A stretch of DNA of 64,000 bases, taken from positions 1 through 64,000 of the forward strand of contig DAOUMN010000020.1 in assembly GCA_034411135.1 (NCBI GenBank), written 5' to 3'. This document shows, piece by piece, positions 26,644 to 35,302 of this stretch (position 1 is the first letter of the stretch; each line of letters opens with the position of its first letter). The stretch is from Bellilinea sp034411135 (GTDB lineage Bacteria > Chloroflexota > Anaerolineae > Anaerolineales > Anaerolineaceae). A program made the translations under genes and the position numbers. The notes under the pieces were generated by a model. It saw nothing but the letters and a program-made list of their open reading frames with translations. It made no database searches and was not told the origin of the DNA.

Positions 26644-28071
26644 TCAGCCCAAGGCGAACAGGCGCGTCAGCACGTTCCACGCCGCCGGAGGATTGGGCAG
26701 TACGAACCATATCCAGCCCAGACTGACAAAAACAAAGGTCAACCCGCCACCCGCTAGGGTGTATATTCGCTTGAGCGCCGGGCGCTGTTCAAGGCGCGCC
26801 AGCCAGCCGCGCGCGGCTTCGGCATAGCGATTGTGCAGGAATAATCCTAGCCCGTGCCACGCACCCCACAGGATGAAATTCCAGGTAATTCCGTGCCACA
26901 AGCCGATTAACAGCATGGTAGTCACCTGGGTGATCAAAATCACCAGCGGCGCAGCCAGTGCGGGTTTGCGCCCGCGCAGTGCGCGGGTGAGCGGGTTGAA
27001 ATAATACGCCCGAAACCATTGGGTCAGGGTCATGTGCCAGTTGTTCCAAAACTGGGTCAGGTTAGGCTTGAGGTAGGGACGATTGAAGTTTTCCGGAAGG
27101 CGCACCCCCAGCCAGCGCGCCAAACCAATGGCAATATCGGTGTAACCGGCAAAATCAAAGTAGATGCGCAGCGAGTAGGCAAATACTGCCAGCCATAGCC
27201 AGCCCGCGCCGCGTATCAGCGCGGCGTTGGATGGATCGAGCGCAAGGTAAGCCAGTCCATCGGCAACGACGAACTTGCGCAGCAGCCCCATCACCAGTCG
27301 TTCGCCCCCGGCAACCGCCTCGGCAGCATCGAAGGGTGCTTCGGCGCGCAAGTCTTTGACAAAACGCTCCGGGCGGTCGATCGGTCCGGCAGTCAGGGCA
27401 GGGAAGAATACCAGGTAGGTGATGTATTCACGCAGGTTGAGTTCCGGCAGCCTGCCCGCCTGGCGGTCACGCAAGGTGGCAATCAAGCGGAAAGCAATGT
27501 ACGAAAAACCCAGCCAGCGGATATCCAGTGCACTGGCGCGTTCGACCGCCTGACCACCCCAGGCGCGCAACACCTGGCTGACCGCCTGGGTGAGTGGGGG
27601 TGACTTGAGCAGGATAAATATCAGAATCAAGCCAATCAGCCCTGCGCCGAGCGCTGCCGGCAGCGGGCGGCTGAAACGCGCCAGAAGTAACCCAACCCCA
27701 GCGCACCCAGCCAGCGCCGCCAGTACCTGCCCGGCTGCCGGCGGGCGGCTGGCGGTCAGCAGCGGCTGAAGATCCAGGTAACGGGTGAGCCCCAGCGCGA
27801 GAACCACCCCCACCATAAGTAAAGCCGCCGTCCAATTCGCGCGTCCGCCGCGCGCGCCCGGCGGTTGGGTGAGCAGCCAACCGGTCAAGCCAAGCATCAG
27901 GGTAGCCAGTGGCAGCCAGAAATCCAAGCCGCGCACCGGCAAAGGCGGTTGCAGCCAGAACACAGCCACCAGGCTGGCAGTGAACAACACCCAGCCGCGC
28001 CCCCGCGAACCAAAACCCAGGCGGTAAACCAGAATCAGCCCCCCGGCAATGCACAACGGTGTAATGCCCAT
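26644..28071 (-). CDS. MBOAT family O-acyltransferase
   Basis: Polytopic membrane acyltransferase, about 475 residues with roughly eleven spans, of the AlgI/DltB type, moving acyl groups across the membrane for surface polymer modification. The conserved block YFDFAGYTDIAIGLARWLG, then NFNRPY, FWNNWHMTLTQWFRAYYFNPL and the catalytic His region IGLWHGITWNFILWGAWHG are present. The ATG at 28071 is chosen by the overlap with the stop of a small upstream gene (TAATG) and because upstream codons are antisense to gatC. Partner genes are the lipoprotein and SGNH protein downstream. Confidence 0.92.
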   Translation of the reverse strand: MGITPLCIAGGLILVYRLGFGSRGRGWVLFTASLVAVFWLQPPLPVRGLDFWLPLATLMLGLTGWLLTQPPGARGGRANWTAALLMVGVVLALGLTRYLDLQPLLTASRPPAAGQVLAALAGCAGVGLLLARFSRPLPAALGAGLIGLILIFILLKSPPLTQAVSQVLRAWGGQAVERASALDIRWLGFSYIAFRLIATLRDRQAGRLPELNLREYITYLVFFPALTAGPIDRPERFVKDLRAEAPFDAAEAVAGGERLVMGLLRKFVVADGLAYLALDPSNAALIRGAGWLWLAVFAYSLRIYFDFAGYTDIAIGLARWLGVRLPENFNRPYLKPNLTQFWNNWHMTLTQWFRAYYFNPLTRALRGRKPALAAPLVILITQVTTMLLIGLWHGITWNFILWGAWHGLGLFLHNRYAEAARGWLARLEQRPALKRIYTLAGGGLTFVFVSLGWIWFVLPNPPAAWNVLTRLFALG

Positions 28072-28190
28072 TAAAAACCCTGGTAAATCCACAAGGGCGC
28101 TGTGTCTGCCGTCATGATGATCACTGCAATCAACACCAAACACAGCAGTACGGCGTACAAATTTTCGCGACGATGTTGCGGTGAATTCAT
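28071..28190 (-). CDS. 39-residue membrane peptide preceding the MBOAT gene
   Basis: Begins MNSPQHRRENLYAVLLCLVL: a basic start, one hydrophobic span (residues about 12-27) and a short tail ending IYQGF. Its TAA overlaps the MBOAT ATG by one base (TAATG), typical of coupled cistrons. A TATAAT box read leftwards at 28203-28198 ends seven bases before its ATG, so the message would be leaderless. Small hydrophobic peptides often accompany MBOAT or Dlt-type acyltransferases (for example DltX), but this one has no recognised relative. Confidence 0.55.
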   Translation of the reverse strand: MNSPQHRRENLYAVLLCLVLIAVIIMTADTAPLWIYQGF

Positions 28191-28197
28191 GCTCTCT

Positions 28198-28205
28198 ATT
28201 ATAAT
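28198..28205. promoter_or_regulatory. Shared bidirectional -10 box
   Basis: ATTATAAT at 28198-28205 contains TATAAT on both strands. Rightwards (28200-28205) it lies seven bases before the gatC ATG, with TTGCGG at 28176-28181 eighteen bases upstream. Leftwards (28203-28198) it lies seven bases before the ATG of the small membrane peptide. Both messages would be leaderless, and both promoters cannot be occupied together. Confidence 0.55.
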
Positions 28206-28212
28206 ACCCAGC

Positions 28213-28500
28213 ATGACCCTCACCCTTGCCGAAGTCGAACATATTGCCCATCTGGCACGCCTGGAACTGACCCCGGCGGAGAAGGAACGCTTCCGCCGCC
28301 AGCTTTCCGACATCCTCGAGTATGCCACCCGCCTGCAACAGGTGGACACCAGCGGCATTCCACCCACATCCAGCGTGCTGCCTGCCCACAGCCGCCTGCG
28401 TGAAGATGAGACGCTCCCGCCCCTGCCGCGCGAGGTGGTGCTCGCCAATGCACCGCGCCAACAGGACAACCAATTTCAAGTTCCGCTGGTGCTGGAATGA
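28213..28500 (+). CDS. gatC: Asp/Glu-tRNA amidotransferase subunit C
   Basis: Small subunit that stabilises the GatAB transamidase, which converts Glu-tRNA(Gln) or Asp-tRNA(Asn) to the amidated form. The N-terminal LAEVEHIAHLARLELTPAEKERF and SDILEYATRLQQVDT segments match GatC. 95 residues, normal length. The ATG at 28213 has no Shine-Dalgarno but has a TATAAT seven bases upstream; longer frames are antisense to the membrane peptide. It overlaps gatA by four bases. gatB is not in this window. Confidence 0.94.
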   Translation: MTLTLAEVEHIAHLARLELTPAEKERFRRQLSDILEYATRLQQVDTSGIPPTSSVLPAHSRLREDETLPPLPREVVLANAPRQQDNQFQVPLVLE

Positions 28501-29987
28501 GCACTGCAACCGGCTTGCATACCTGGAGCGTCCGCCAGGCACTGGACGCGCTGGAACGCGGGCAGATTTCCAGCGAGGAATTGACCTGCGCCTGCCTGGC
28601 GCAGATCGAACGCCTGGAAAGCCGGGTGCATGCCTTCATCACCCTGACCGGCGAACAGGCAATCCAACAGGCAAGGGCAGCCGACCAGCGCCGTGCCGCT
28701 GCCCGCCGTCATCCAGATGAAGCCCTGCCCGCTCTGCTCGGGCTGCCATTGGCGGTTAAAGACCTGCTCACCCTGGCTGGTGTGCGCTGCACCTGCGGCT
28801 CGCGCATCCTGGAGAATTTTATCCCGCCCTTTACCGCCACGGCTGTCCAGCGTCTACTGGATGCCGGAGGGATCGTACTGGGCAAAACCAACACCGACGA
28901 ATTTGCGATGGGTTCGTCCACCGAGACTTCCGCCTACGGGCAAACACTCAACCCGTGGGACTTAGAGCGCGTTCCGGGTGGATCGAGCGGCGGAAGCGCC
29001 GCGGCAGTCGCGGCGCGGATGATACCCGCAGCGCTGGGCACCGATACCGGCGGCAGCGTCCGCCAGCCAGCCGCATACTGCGGCGTGACCGGCATCAAGC
29101 CGACCTACGGACGGGTTTCCCGTTATGGGCTGGTGGCGTTTGGCTCGTCACTGGATTGTGCCGGGGTACTGGCACGCAGCGCCGAGGATGCCGCCTTGTT
29201 ATTTGCGCTCATGGCAGGTCATGACCCACGTGATGCCACTACGCTCGATCTGCCCCTGCTGCCCATGGATCTGCAGGCGCACGATTCGCTCGCTGGGCTG
29301 CGCATCGGTGTACCACGCGAATATTTCATTTCCGGCATCCAGCCGGAAGTCGAGCAAGCCGTGCGCGCCGCTATTCAGCTGCTGGCGGAACTTGGCGCGA
29401 GCATCCGCGAAATCAGCCTGCCGCACACCGAATACGCTCTACCAGTTTACTACCTGATCGCTCCTGCCGAAGCATCCGCCAACCTGGCACGTTACGACGG
29501 CGTACGCTACGGACTACGCGCCTCTGCCGATACACTGGAGGAAATGTTCACCCATTCGCGGGCAGCCGGTTTTGGCGCGGAGGTCAAGCGGCGCATCATG
29601 CTGGGCAGTTACGCGCTCTCTGCCGGGTACTACGATGCCTATTACGGTCAGGCTCAAAAGGTGCGCACCCTGATCCGCCGCGATTTTGAGCAAGCGTTCG
29701 AGTCGGTTGACCTGATCGCCACGCCGGTCGCGCCGACCACCGCTTTCCGCGCCGGTGAACACAGCGACGACCCGCTGGCAATGTACCTTGAAGACGTGTT
29801 CACCCTGCCAACCAATCTGGCGGGTGTGCCCGGGCTGGCGTTTCCGGTCGGCTTCGACCGGGCTGGCTTGCCGGTCGGCATGCAGCTGATGGGCGCGCAC
29901 TTCCGCGAAGACCTGCTCTTTCAAGCAGCACACATCTACCAGTGCAACAGCGATTGGCACTTGCGCATCCCGCCCCTGGCGGATTGA
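28497..29987 (+). CDS. gatA: Asp/Glu-tRNA amidotransferase subunit A
   Basis: Amidase subunit that releases ammonia from glutamine for tRNA-dependent amidation. The Ser-cisSer-Lys triad is visible: Lys in LAVKDLLT (about residue 84), the first Ser in the VPGGSSGGSAAAV block and the nucleophilic Ser in GTDTGGSVRQPAAYCG. The following GIKPTYGRVSRYGLVAFGSSLD and C-terminal GLPVGMQLMGAHFRED are standard. 496 residues, full length. Its ATG overlaps the gatC stop (ATGA). Confidence 0.96.
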   Translation: MSTATGLHTWSVRQALDALERGQISSEELTCACLAQIERLESRVHAFITLTGEQAIQQARAADQRRAAARRHPDEALPALLGLPLAVKDLLTLAGVRCTCGSRILENFIPPFTATAVQRLLDAGGIVLGKTNTDEFAMGSSTETSAYGQTLNPWDLERVPGGSSGGSAAAVAARMIPAALGTDTGGSVRQPAAYCGVTGIKPTYGRVSRYGLVAFGSSLDCAGVLARSAEDAALLFALMAGHDPRDATTLDLPLLPMDLQAHDSLAGLRIGVPREYFISGIQPEVEQAVRAAIQLLAELGASIREISLPHTEYALPVYYLIAPAEASANLARYDGVRYGLRASADTLEEMFTHSRAAGFGAEVKRRIMLGSYALSAGYYDAYYGQAQKVRTLIRRDFEQAFESVDLIATPVAPTTAFRAGEHSDDPLAMYLEDVFTLPTNLAGVPGLAFPVGFDRAGLPVGMQLMGAHFREDLLFQAAHIYQCNSDWHLRIPPLAD

Positions 29988-30047
29988 AGCGCCGTTACTA
30001 CAGAATGCAGCGGGACGAAACCAGTCAAACCGAATTAAAAAGTTGAA

Positions 30048-30069
30048 CCGGCGGGGAGGACTCCGCCGG
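30048..30069. terminator. Hairpin between gatA and the anti-sigma gene
   Basis: CCGGCGG (30048-30054) and CCGCCGG (30063-30069) form a 7-bp GC stem with an eight-base loop. Read leftwards it is followed by TTCAACTTTTT, so it is best as terminator of the minus-strand anti-sigma gene; it may also stop gatCA transcription. Confidence 0.6.
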
Positions 30070-30093
30070 CTGTTGATTATCCCGCCGCCAACG

Positions 30094-31692
30094 TTAGGGC
30101 TTCCCCTTACCCGGGTTGGCAGGCGGCTGCTTGTCTTTGGGTGGTTTGTTCTGCCCCGGCGGGGTGATCTGCTTACCGGGATTCTCTTTGTCCGGTTTGC
30201 CCTTATCGGCAGGTTGGTTGCCGGGCTTGCCGTTTGCGTCCGGGCTGGGCGTGCCTTCTGGTGTCGGGCTGGGAGTGGCATTAGGGTCTTGTGGTGTGAT
30301 TTGGCGTTTACCCTTGCCAATCAAGCCCAGGTTTTGCCAAACATTCCCCCAACCGCCCTGCTCAGTTTTCATCGCCAGCAATTCCGCCGGGGTTAGCCCG
30401 GTTCTTTGGCTGGTTTGCAGCGCCAGCATGATTTCACCCATGCCATACCCCTGGCAGAACCAGCCGATCACTTCTGCGTACGTTACGCCGTATTGGGCTG
30501 CCAGTTTTGCGCCCGCCGGGTGCTGTTCGGTCAGATTGGTGCAGTAGTTACCGTCACGCACCAGGTCACCGGTCGGAGTCGGGCTGGGGGTCAAAGCCGG
30601 ATCCGTCGGCGCGGGGGTCAGCGTCTCGACCGGTTCGGTCGGCGCAGGGGTGGCCGTTTCTTCGGGCTGGTCGGGTTCCAACATTGCCAGGTATTTCCAC
30701 ACCTCGCCCCAGCCACCCAGTTCCAATTTGAGCAGCAACAGGTCCTCAGCGGTCAGTTCGGTGTTCTGGCTGGCTTGCAGGGCAAGCATGATCTCGCCAA
30801 AACCAAACCCCTGGCAGAACCAACCCATCACGTCTTCATAGGGAACACTGTAGCGGGCAGCCAACGAGAGACCCACCGGGTGGATCTGACCCTGGTAACA
30901 GACCGGTTCTGCACCCTCTGCCGGGGGTTGTTGCTCATCGCCCGGCGGCGGGGTTTCGGTCTCTTCTTCGAGAATCTTTTCAATCTGAGCCGCTGTATCC
31001 GCGGGGAGCCGTTCCATCAGGCTCGCCATACTGTCCACCTGCGCTGCCAGCCGTTCGGCGTTGTTGACCGCCGCACTGCCGGTTTGCATCGAGGACGAAT
31101 ACGACACCGCGCCCAGCGCCTGCTGGGTCAACTGCCAGTAATCCGCGACTACATTGGGCAGGTAGTCATATGCCTGCCGCTCAACCAACTGGCTGGCTTC
31201 CTGCAAGCGCCGATCGGCAAATTCGAGGTACAGATCTGCCTGACGGGGCGCGCCGGACAGCGCAAGGCGCACTTCTTCGATACCGGTTTTCAACGGGTAG
31301 AGCGCCTGGTCGGGCAGCGCCTGGCTGGATGCCTGCACAGCAAAACCACCGCCAAACAGGCTGCCTAACAAAACGAATACTGCAATCCAGTTCATCACCG
31401 TTCTCCTTGAAAATTGCATCGATTGGACTTGATTAACAAGACGAAATGGATTGCGATTCGTTACAGCCGTGCGCTGCGGCAGGCGCGCAGTTAACCGCGC
31501 TCGCGCCGAACGGCGAAATGCCGCGCGCGGCTCGACCATCGCCGCGGTGCGCAACATTTGCACCGCGCCGAGCACATCTTCCAGCGGTTGGCGGTATTCC
31601 GGATAACGCGCCAGGCACTCGGCGGCGCTCATCTGCCCACTTTCCACGGCTTCCAGGCATTCTGCCACAATTTGATTCAAGCGTTCATCCAT
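30094..31692 (-). CDS. Probable anti-sigma factor with two extracytoplasmic repeats
   Basis: Coupled to the ECF sigma gene upstream (overlapping it by eight bases), hence the anti-sigma call. Residues about 1-95 are a cytoplasmic part, one span follows (WIAVFVLLGSLFGGGFAVQA), then a helical DUF5667-like region (LYPLKTGIEEVRLALSG..) and Thr/Pro linkers. Two copies of a roughly 75-residue repeat carry WFCQGFGFGEIMLALQASQ and WFCQGYGMGEIMLALQTSQ, each ending GGWGxVWxxL. The tail is Lys/Pro/Gly-rich. AGGAGG lies eight bases before the ATG at 31692; the ATG at 31698 is too close. What the repeats sense is unknown. Confidence 0.7.
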   Translation of the reverse strand: MDERLNQIVAECLEAVESGQMSAAECLARYPEYRQPLEDVLGAVQMLRTAAMVEPRAAFRRSARARLTARLPQRTAVTNRNPFRLVNQVQSMQFSRRTVMNWIAVFVLLGSLFGGGFAVQASSQALPDQALYPLKTGIEEVRLALSGAPRQADLYLEFADRRLQEASQLVERQAYDYLPNVVADYWQLTQQALGAVSYSSSMQTGSAAVNNAERLAAQVDSMASLMERLPADTAAQIEKILEEETETPPPGDEQQPPAEGAEPVCYQGQIHPVGLSLAARYSVPYEDVMGWFCQGFGFGEIMLALQASQNTELTAEDLLLLKLELGGWGEVWKYLAMLEPDQPEETATPAPTEPVETLTPAPTDPALTPSPTPTGDLVRDGNYCTNLTEQHPAGAKLAAQYGVTYAEVIGWFCQGYGMGEIMLALQTSQRTGLTPAELLAMKTEQGGWGNVWQNLGLIGKGKRQITPQDPNATPSPTPEGTPSPDANGKPGNQPADKGKPDKENPGKQITPPGQNKPPKDKQPPANPGKGKP

Positions 31693-32248
31693 CCTCATTC
31701 CCTCCTCTTCGCAGCAACCCTGCCAGTTTCTTCAATGCCCGGAACTGAAGAATGCGGACGTGATTTTCGGTGACACTCAACACCTGGGCAGTCTCGGCGT
31801 GGCTGAGCTGGCTGACAAATCGGCATACCAACACCTCCTGATCCTGCGGGTCAAGACGGGCAAAGGCGTTATGCAGTGCCCGCCCATCCTCGCGCGCCTG
31901 CACCCAGTGTTCCGGATTGGGCTGGGTGTCGGAAGCCACCTTCACCCGCTCCAGCGGCTGCGGATTCTTGCGCGTGCGCAGGTAGTCCACCACCCCGTTG
32001 TGCGCGATCCGGTACAACCAGGCACGAAACGAGCGGACCTGCTTGACCGGCAGATTTTCCCAAGCCTTAAGGAAGACCAGTTCGGTCAGGTCCTCTGCCT
32101 CGAGCGGACTACCCACGCGGAAATAACAGTAGCGGTAGATGGGCACCAGGTAGCGTTCGTACAACATGCCGAAGGCGTCTTTGTCACCCTGCGAGGCGCG
32201 GCGGAGCAGGTCGTCGTCGCTGATCGTTTGCGGCGCGGCATTGGTCAT
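31685..32248 (-). CDS. ECF RNA polymerase sigma factor
   Basis: Directs RNA polymerase to a dedicated promoter set, held inactive by the neighbouring membrane anti-sigma factor. Region 2 is seen in DAFGMLYERYLVPIYRYCYFRVGSPLEAEDLTELVFLKAWENLP with RSFRAWLYRIAHNGVVDYLR. Region 4 is in LDPQDQEVLVCRFVSQLSHAETAQVLSVTENHVRILQFRALKKL, a helix-turn-helix. 187 residues, the usual ECF length. It sits between gatCA and the flagellar run but is not obviously part of either. Confidence 0.92.
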   Translation of the reverse strand: MTNAAPQTISDDDLLRRASQGDKDAFGMLYERYLVPIYRYCYFRVGSPLEAEDLTELVFLKAWENLPVKQVRSFRAWLYRIAHNGVVDYLRTRKNPQPLERVKVASDTQPNPEHWVQAREDGRALHNAFARLDPQDQEVLVCRFVSQLSHAETAQVLSVTENHVRILQFRALKKLAGLLRRGGNEDG

Positions 32249-32313
32249 AACCTAAAGTATACAGACGAATTACCCCCTGATTCGTTACAACCACCCGACA
32301 ACTTACCCGCCGG

Positions 32314-32622
32314 TCAAGCCACGCGTTTACCCGCCACGCGGTACAGGTACGCAAGCACCTCCGCTACCACCAGGTACAACTCGGGGGGAATTTCCTCATC
32401 CAGGTTGACCAGCGCCAGCGCGGCGGTCAATTCCGGGTCTTCATACACGGGCACATCATGCTCGCGCGCCAGGGCGAGAATCTTCTCAGCAGTTTTCCCC
32501 GAACCGCTGGCAACCACCCGCGGGGCATTGTCGGCTTGCGGGTCATACGCAAGGGCAGTCGCGCTCAACCGGCGCGGCTTGTCCCTGCCTTCTCCTGCGT
32601 AAATTCGCATGCGCCGGTTCAA
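32314..32622 (-). CDS. FhlB-like protein (FlhB C-terminal domain homologue)
   Basis: 102 residues matching the cytoplasmic domain of FlhB, the export-apparatus switch: ATALAYDPQADNAPRVVASG, AREHDVPVYEDPELTAAL and EEIPPELYLVVAEVLAYLYR. The autocleavage site NPTH is absent and no membrane part exists. Such stand-alone copies (YlqH in Bacillus) can partly replace the FlhB C-terminal domain. It is four bases downstream of the YlqG-like gene, the same pairing as in Bacillus. It is the last gene of the flagellar run. Confidence 0.87.
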   Translation of the reverse strand: MNRRMRIYAGEGRDKPRRLSATALAYDPQADNAPRVVASGSGKTAEKILALAREHDVPVYEDPELTAALALVNLDEEIPPELYLVVAEVLAYLYRVAGKRVA

Positions 32623-32625
32623 AGA

Positions 32626-33972
32626 TCACACCTCCAGATCAACGAAAGCCAGCCCGCTTAGCCCGGCGGCGGGTTGCAGCACCGGCGGAGTCATCTCCAC
32701 CGTACCAATCTCGACCCGGCTTTCGCGTAGCGCGTAGCCCAATTGCGCCAGCGCCTGTTCAAAGGCAGGCAGTTCGCTGCGCGCTTGATGCAGCCATTCT
32801 TCGCCCGGCGCGGTGACCTGCGCGCGCACTTGCTTGCCCATCACCGACAATGCCACCTGAAAAACCTGACCAGGCTCAACTTCCACCAGCACGACTAGCG
32901 AGGTGTAACCCGCATCGATCTCACCATTTTTACTGTCGCATCGGCGCGCAACCCGCAGGCGCATGGGTAGCACATCTTCTTCCGCGCGGCTGCCCGGCGC
33001 TGCCAGTAATGCACCCATTTCGGTCCACGCCCCCTTACCGGGTGACGGATCGGGACGAACATTGAGCAGCCAGGTCAGGCGCGCCTGGTCAAGAAAACGC
33101 TCGATGCGCTCCGCCAGATCACCTAACCCGCTGCTGCGCAATGGATGCATCAGACGCACCAGATCGAGAGCAGAATGGTCAGCGGGCAATCCATCCGTTT
33201 GGAAATCGGCTTCATTCAACAGGCTCTCCAGCGAACGCCCCATAAAGCGCACTACCGCCCGCAGGTGCTGTGCCAGGTCTTGCGCGCTGGCGTTCCATGG
33301 CAGCATTAATCCCTGCAAGGCTGTATACACCCCCTGCAACAGGCGGGTCTGTTCGGCAGGACGATTCGCGTCCGCCAGCGCACTGCGCAGGCTGGAAAGC
33401 AGTCGTGTGAGCGCATCATTGAATTCCTGCCGTCCACGCAGCGCCAGGGACAGGCTCTCCGGGGTGAGCGGCAACCCCGCGGCGTACAGCGCCGCCGCCT
33501 GATCCGCTTCCACCTGCCCCCACTTGCCCGCGCCAAGCGCCGCCAGCAAGTGCTGCATCATTTCGGCATTGACCGGCAGGTGCTGGCTGAGAGCAGCTCG
33601 GGCAAGCATGAGCATTTCTGGGCGCAGCGGCAAGCCGCTTTGCTGCAGGATGCGGACGGCCATGTCCTGAACTGGCTGCGCAGTCCCCGCGCTGCCTGAG
33701 ACAGCTTGCGCCGGGCGAAAGATCTTCAACACAACCGTTTGCTCATCCATGCCGATGACGACAAACTGGGAAAGCTTTTGACCAGCCAGTTCCGCTGCGT
33801 CCTGTTTCGACGCGAGCCGCGCCACCACCGGATGACCATCGATGGAAAGCACGGCTTGCGCGCCGGATACCTGCACAACTTCCGCCGTCACGCGCTGAAA
33901 CAGGCGCAAACCGGTGTCGGCAGCGGGGGAATTCTGCAGCGGGGAAAGAGGCGCGGGACCCTGAACGTTCAT
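32626..33972 (-). CDS. YlqG-like flagellar protein (hook-length-control-like)
   Basis: 448 residues, soluble. The N-terminal region (residues about 20-85) is a small beta domain (FQRVTAEVVQVSGAQAVLSI..), and the middle is helical. The last 130 residues resemble the FliK-type C-terminal beta domain (YTSLVVLVEVEPGQVFQVAL.. VRAQVTAPGEEWL). The YlqG-YlqH gene pair follows ylqF in Bacillus flagellar regions. Here it follows flgE and precedes the FhlB-like gene by four bases. Role in export switching is inferred from that pairing; no function is established. Confidence 0.6.
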   Translation of the reverse strand: MNVQGPAPLSPLQNSPAADTGLRLFQRVTAEVVQVSGAQAVLSIDGHPVVARLASKQDAAELAGQKLSQFVVIGMDEQTVVLKIFRPAQAVSGSAGTAQPVQDMAVRILQQSGLPLRPEMLMLARAALSQHLPVNAEMMQHLLAALGAGKWGQVEADQAAALYAAGLPLTPESLSLALRGRQEFNDALTRLLSSLRSALADANRPAEQTRLLQGVYTALQGLMLPWNASAQDLAQHLRAVVRFMGRSLESLLNEADFQTDGLPADHSALDLVRLMHPLRSSGLGDLAERIERFLDQARLTWLLNVRPDPSPGKGAWTEMGALLAAPGSRAEEDVLPMRLRVARRCDSKNGEIDAGYTSLVVLVEVEPGQVFQVALSVMGKQVRAQVTAPGEEWLHQARSELPAFEQALAQLGYALRESRVEIGTVEMTPPVLQPAAGLSGLAFVDLEV

Positions 33973-34003
33973 GATTAGCCTGTTAACCGAACAAACAGTG
34001 CGG

Positions 34004-34037
34004 CTGCTGGCGCAGCCTGAAACGGCTGCGCCAGCAG
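34004..34037 (-). terminator. Strong 14-bp hairpin after flgE
   Basis: CTGCTGGCGCAGCC (34004-34017) and its exact complement (34024-34037) surround a six-base loop, fourteen bases after the flgE stop. Read leftwards the following bases are CCGCACTGTTTGTTC, not a good T-tract, so the structure may stabilise the flgE message or slow rather than end transcription into the YlqG-like gene. Confidence 0.65.
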
Positions 34038-34050
34038 TTCATGGAATTCA

Positions 34051-35271
34051 TCAGCGCTTGAGGTTGACCAGTTCCTGCAGGATTTCGTCCGAGGTGGTGA
34101 TTACCCGCGAAGAAGCCTGGAAACCGCGCTGGGCAAGGATCATATTGGTGAATTCCTGCGCCATGTCCACGTTGGAGGCTTCCAGGTAGCCAGCTGCCAC
34201 CAGCCCACGTCCACCTGTGCCGGGAATGCCGATTTCAGGCTCGCCGGAGTTCAACCCTTGCTGAAAACTGGTGTGCCCGACGTGAATCAAGCCCGCCGGG
34301 TTATTGAAGCGCGCCAGCGCCACCTGGGCGACCTTTTCGCGCATGCCGTTGGAATAGACCAGGATGATCCCGCCGTCGTTGGGGGAAATATAAACATCCG
34401 AGACCGTGCCGGTCGGCAAGCCGTCCTGGCTTTGCACGGTGACGCTGCCAGGACCAGAGAGCATGGTTGTAGTGGACAGGTTTAGGTTAAGATTGGTTAT
34501 CGGATTGGCGCCCGGGCTGGCGGGAATGGATACGCCCGTGGTGACCGTGTTGCTGGAAAAGTGCCCGTTGCCATCGAAGGTCAATGTGCCCTGACCGGCG
34601 GAGCCGGTCGGCGCGGTTACCTGCCAGTTCCAGGTGTTTGCCCCGCTGCGTGTATAAACCACCGTGGCAGTGTGCAGCACGCCGAGCGAGTCATACACGC
34701 CCATGGTGGTGGTGATCGACCCACCAATGGCGGTATCGGCGCTCAGGTTGCCGCCGTAGTTGACCGTGGCGGTCGCCCGCGCCAGGGTGCGGTTAGCGTT
34801 GAGCCGAATATCACTGATGGGAATGTTCATATCCAGGTTGCCCGATGCATCTGCCTGCCAGCCCTGCAAACGCAAGCCGGTCGAGGAGTTGACCAGGAAA
34901 CCCTCCGAATCCATGGCGATGGAACCTTCACGCGAGTAATTGCGTTGGGTTCCGCGCCCGTAGATAAAAAAGCCATCACCTTGCAGCGCCAGGTCCATAT
35001 TGCGGCCAGTGCTTTGCAGCATACCCTGGGTAAAAATAGGGGAAATGAAGCCCAGTTGCAAACCCAGACCAATCTGGATTGGGTTGGTACCGCCCAACGT
35101 GGTACTGGGGCTCGCGCCCGGGTTCATCAATTGGGAAAACTGATCGTGAAACAGTACCCGGCTGGATTTAAAACCGGTGGTATTGGCATTGGCGAGGTTG
35201 TTGGCGACCACATCCAGGTAGTTCTGGTGCAGATTCAGCGCACTGATGGCGGTAAACATTGAGCGTAACAT
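34051..35271 (-). CDS. flgE: Flagellar hook protein FlgE
   Basis: Forms the curved hook. The N-terminal D0 region MLRSMFTAISALNLHQNYLDVVANNLANANTTGFKSSRVLF and the FLVNSSTGLRLQGWQ block are hallmarks. The C-terminal D0 (EASNVDMAQEFTNMILAQRGFQASSRVITTSDEILQELVNL) closes the coiled core. 406 residues, typical. GGAGG lies seven bases before the ATG. It is flanked on both sides by hairpins, unlike other genes in the run. Confidence 0.96.
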   Translation of the reverse strand: MLRSMFTAISALNLHQNYLDVVANNLANANTTGFKSSRVLFHDQFSQLMNPGASPSTTLGGTNPIQIGLGLQLGFISPIFTQGMLQSTGRNMDLALQGDGFFIYGRGTQRNYSREGSIAMDSEGFLVNSSTGLRLQGWQADASGNLDMNIPISDIRLNANRTLARATATVNYGGNLSADTAIGGSITTTMGVYDSLGVLHTATVVYTRSGANTWNWQVTAPTGSAGQGTLTFDGNGHFSSNTVTTGVSIPASPGANPITNLNLNLSTTTMLSGPGSVTVQSQDGLPTGTVSDVYISPNDGGIILVYSNGMREKVAQVALARFNNPAGLIHVGHTSFQQGLNSGEPEIGIPGTGGRGLVAAGYLEASNVDMAQEFTNMILAQRGFQASSRVITTSDEILQELVNLKR

Positions 35272-35302
35272 GATTGTGCCTCCGGATATTGATTGTTGGA
35301 TT

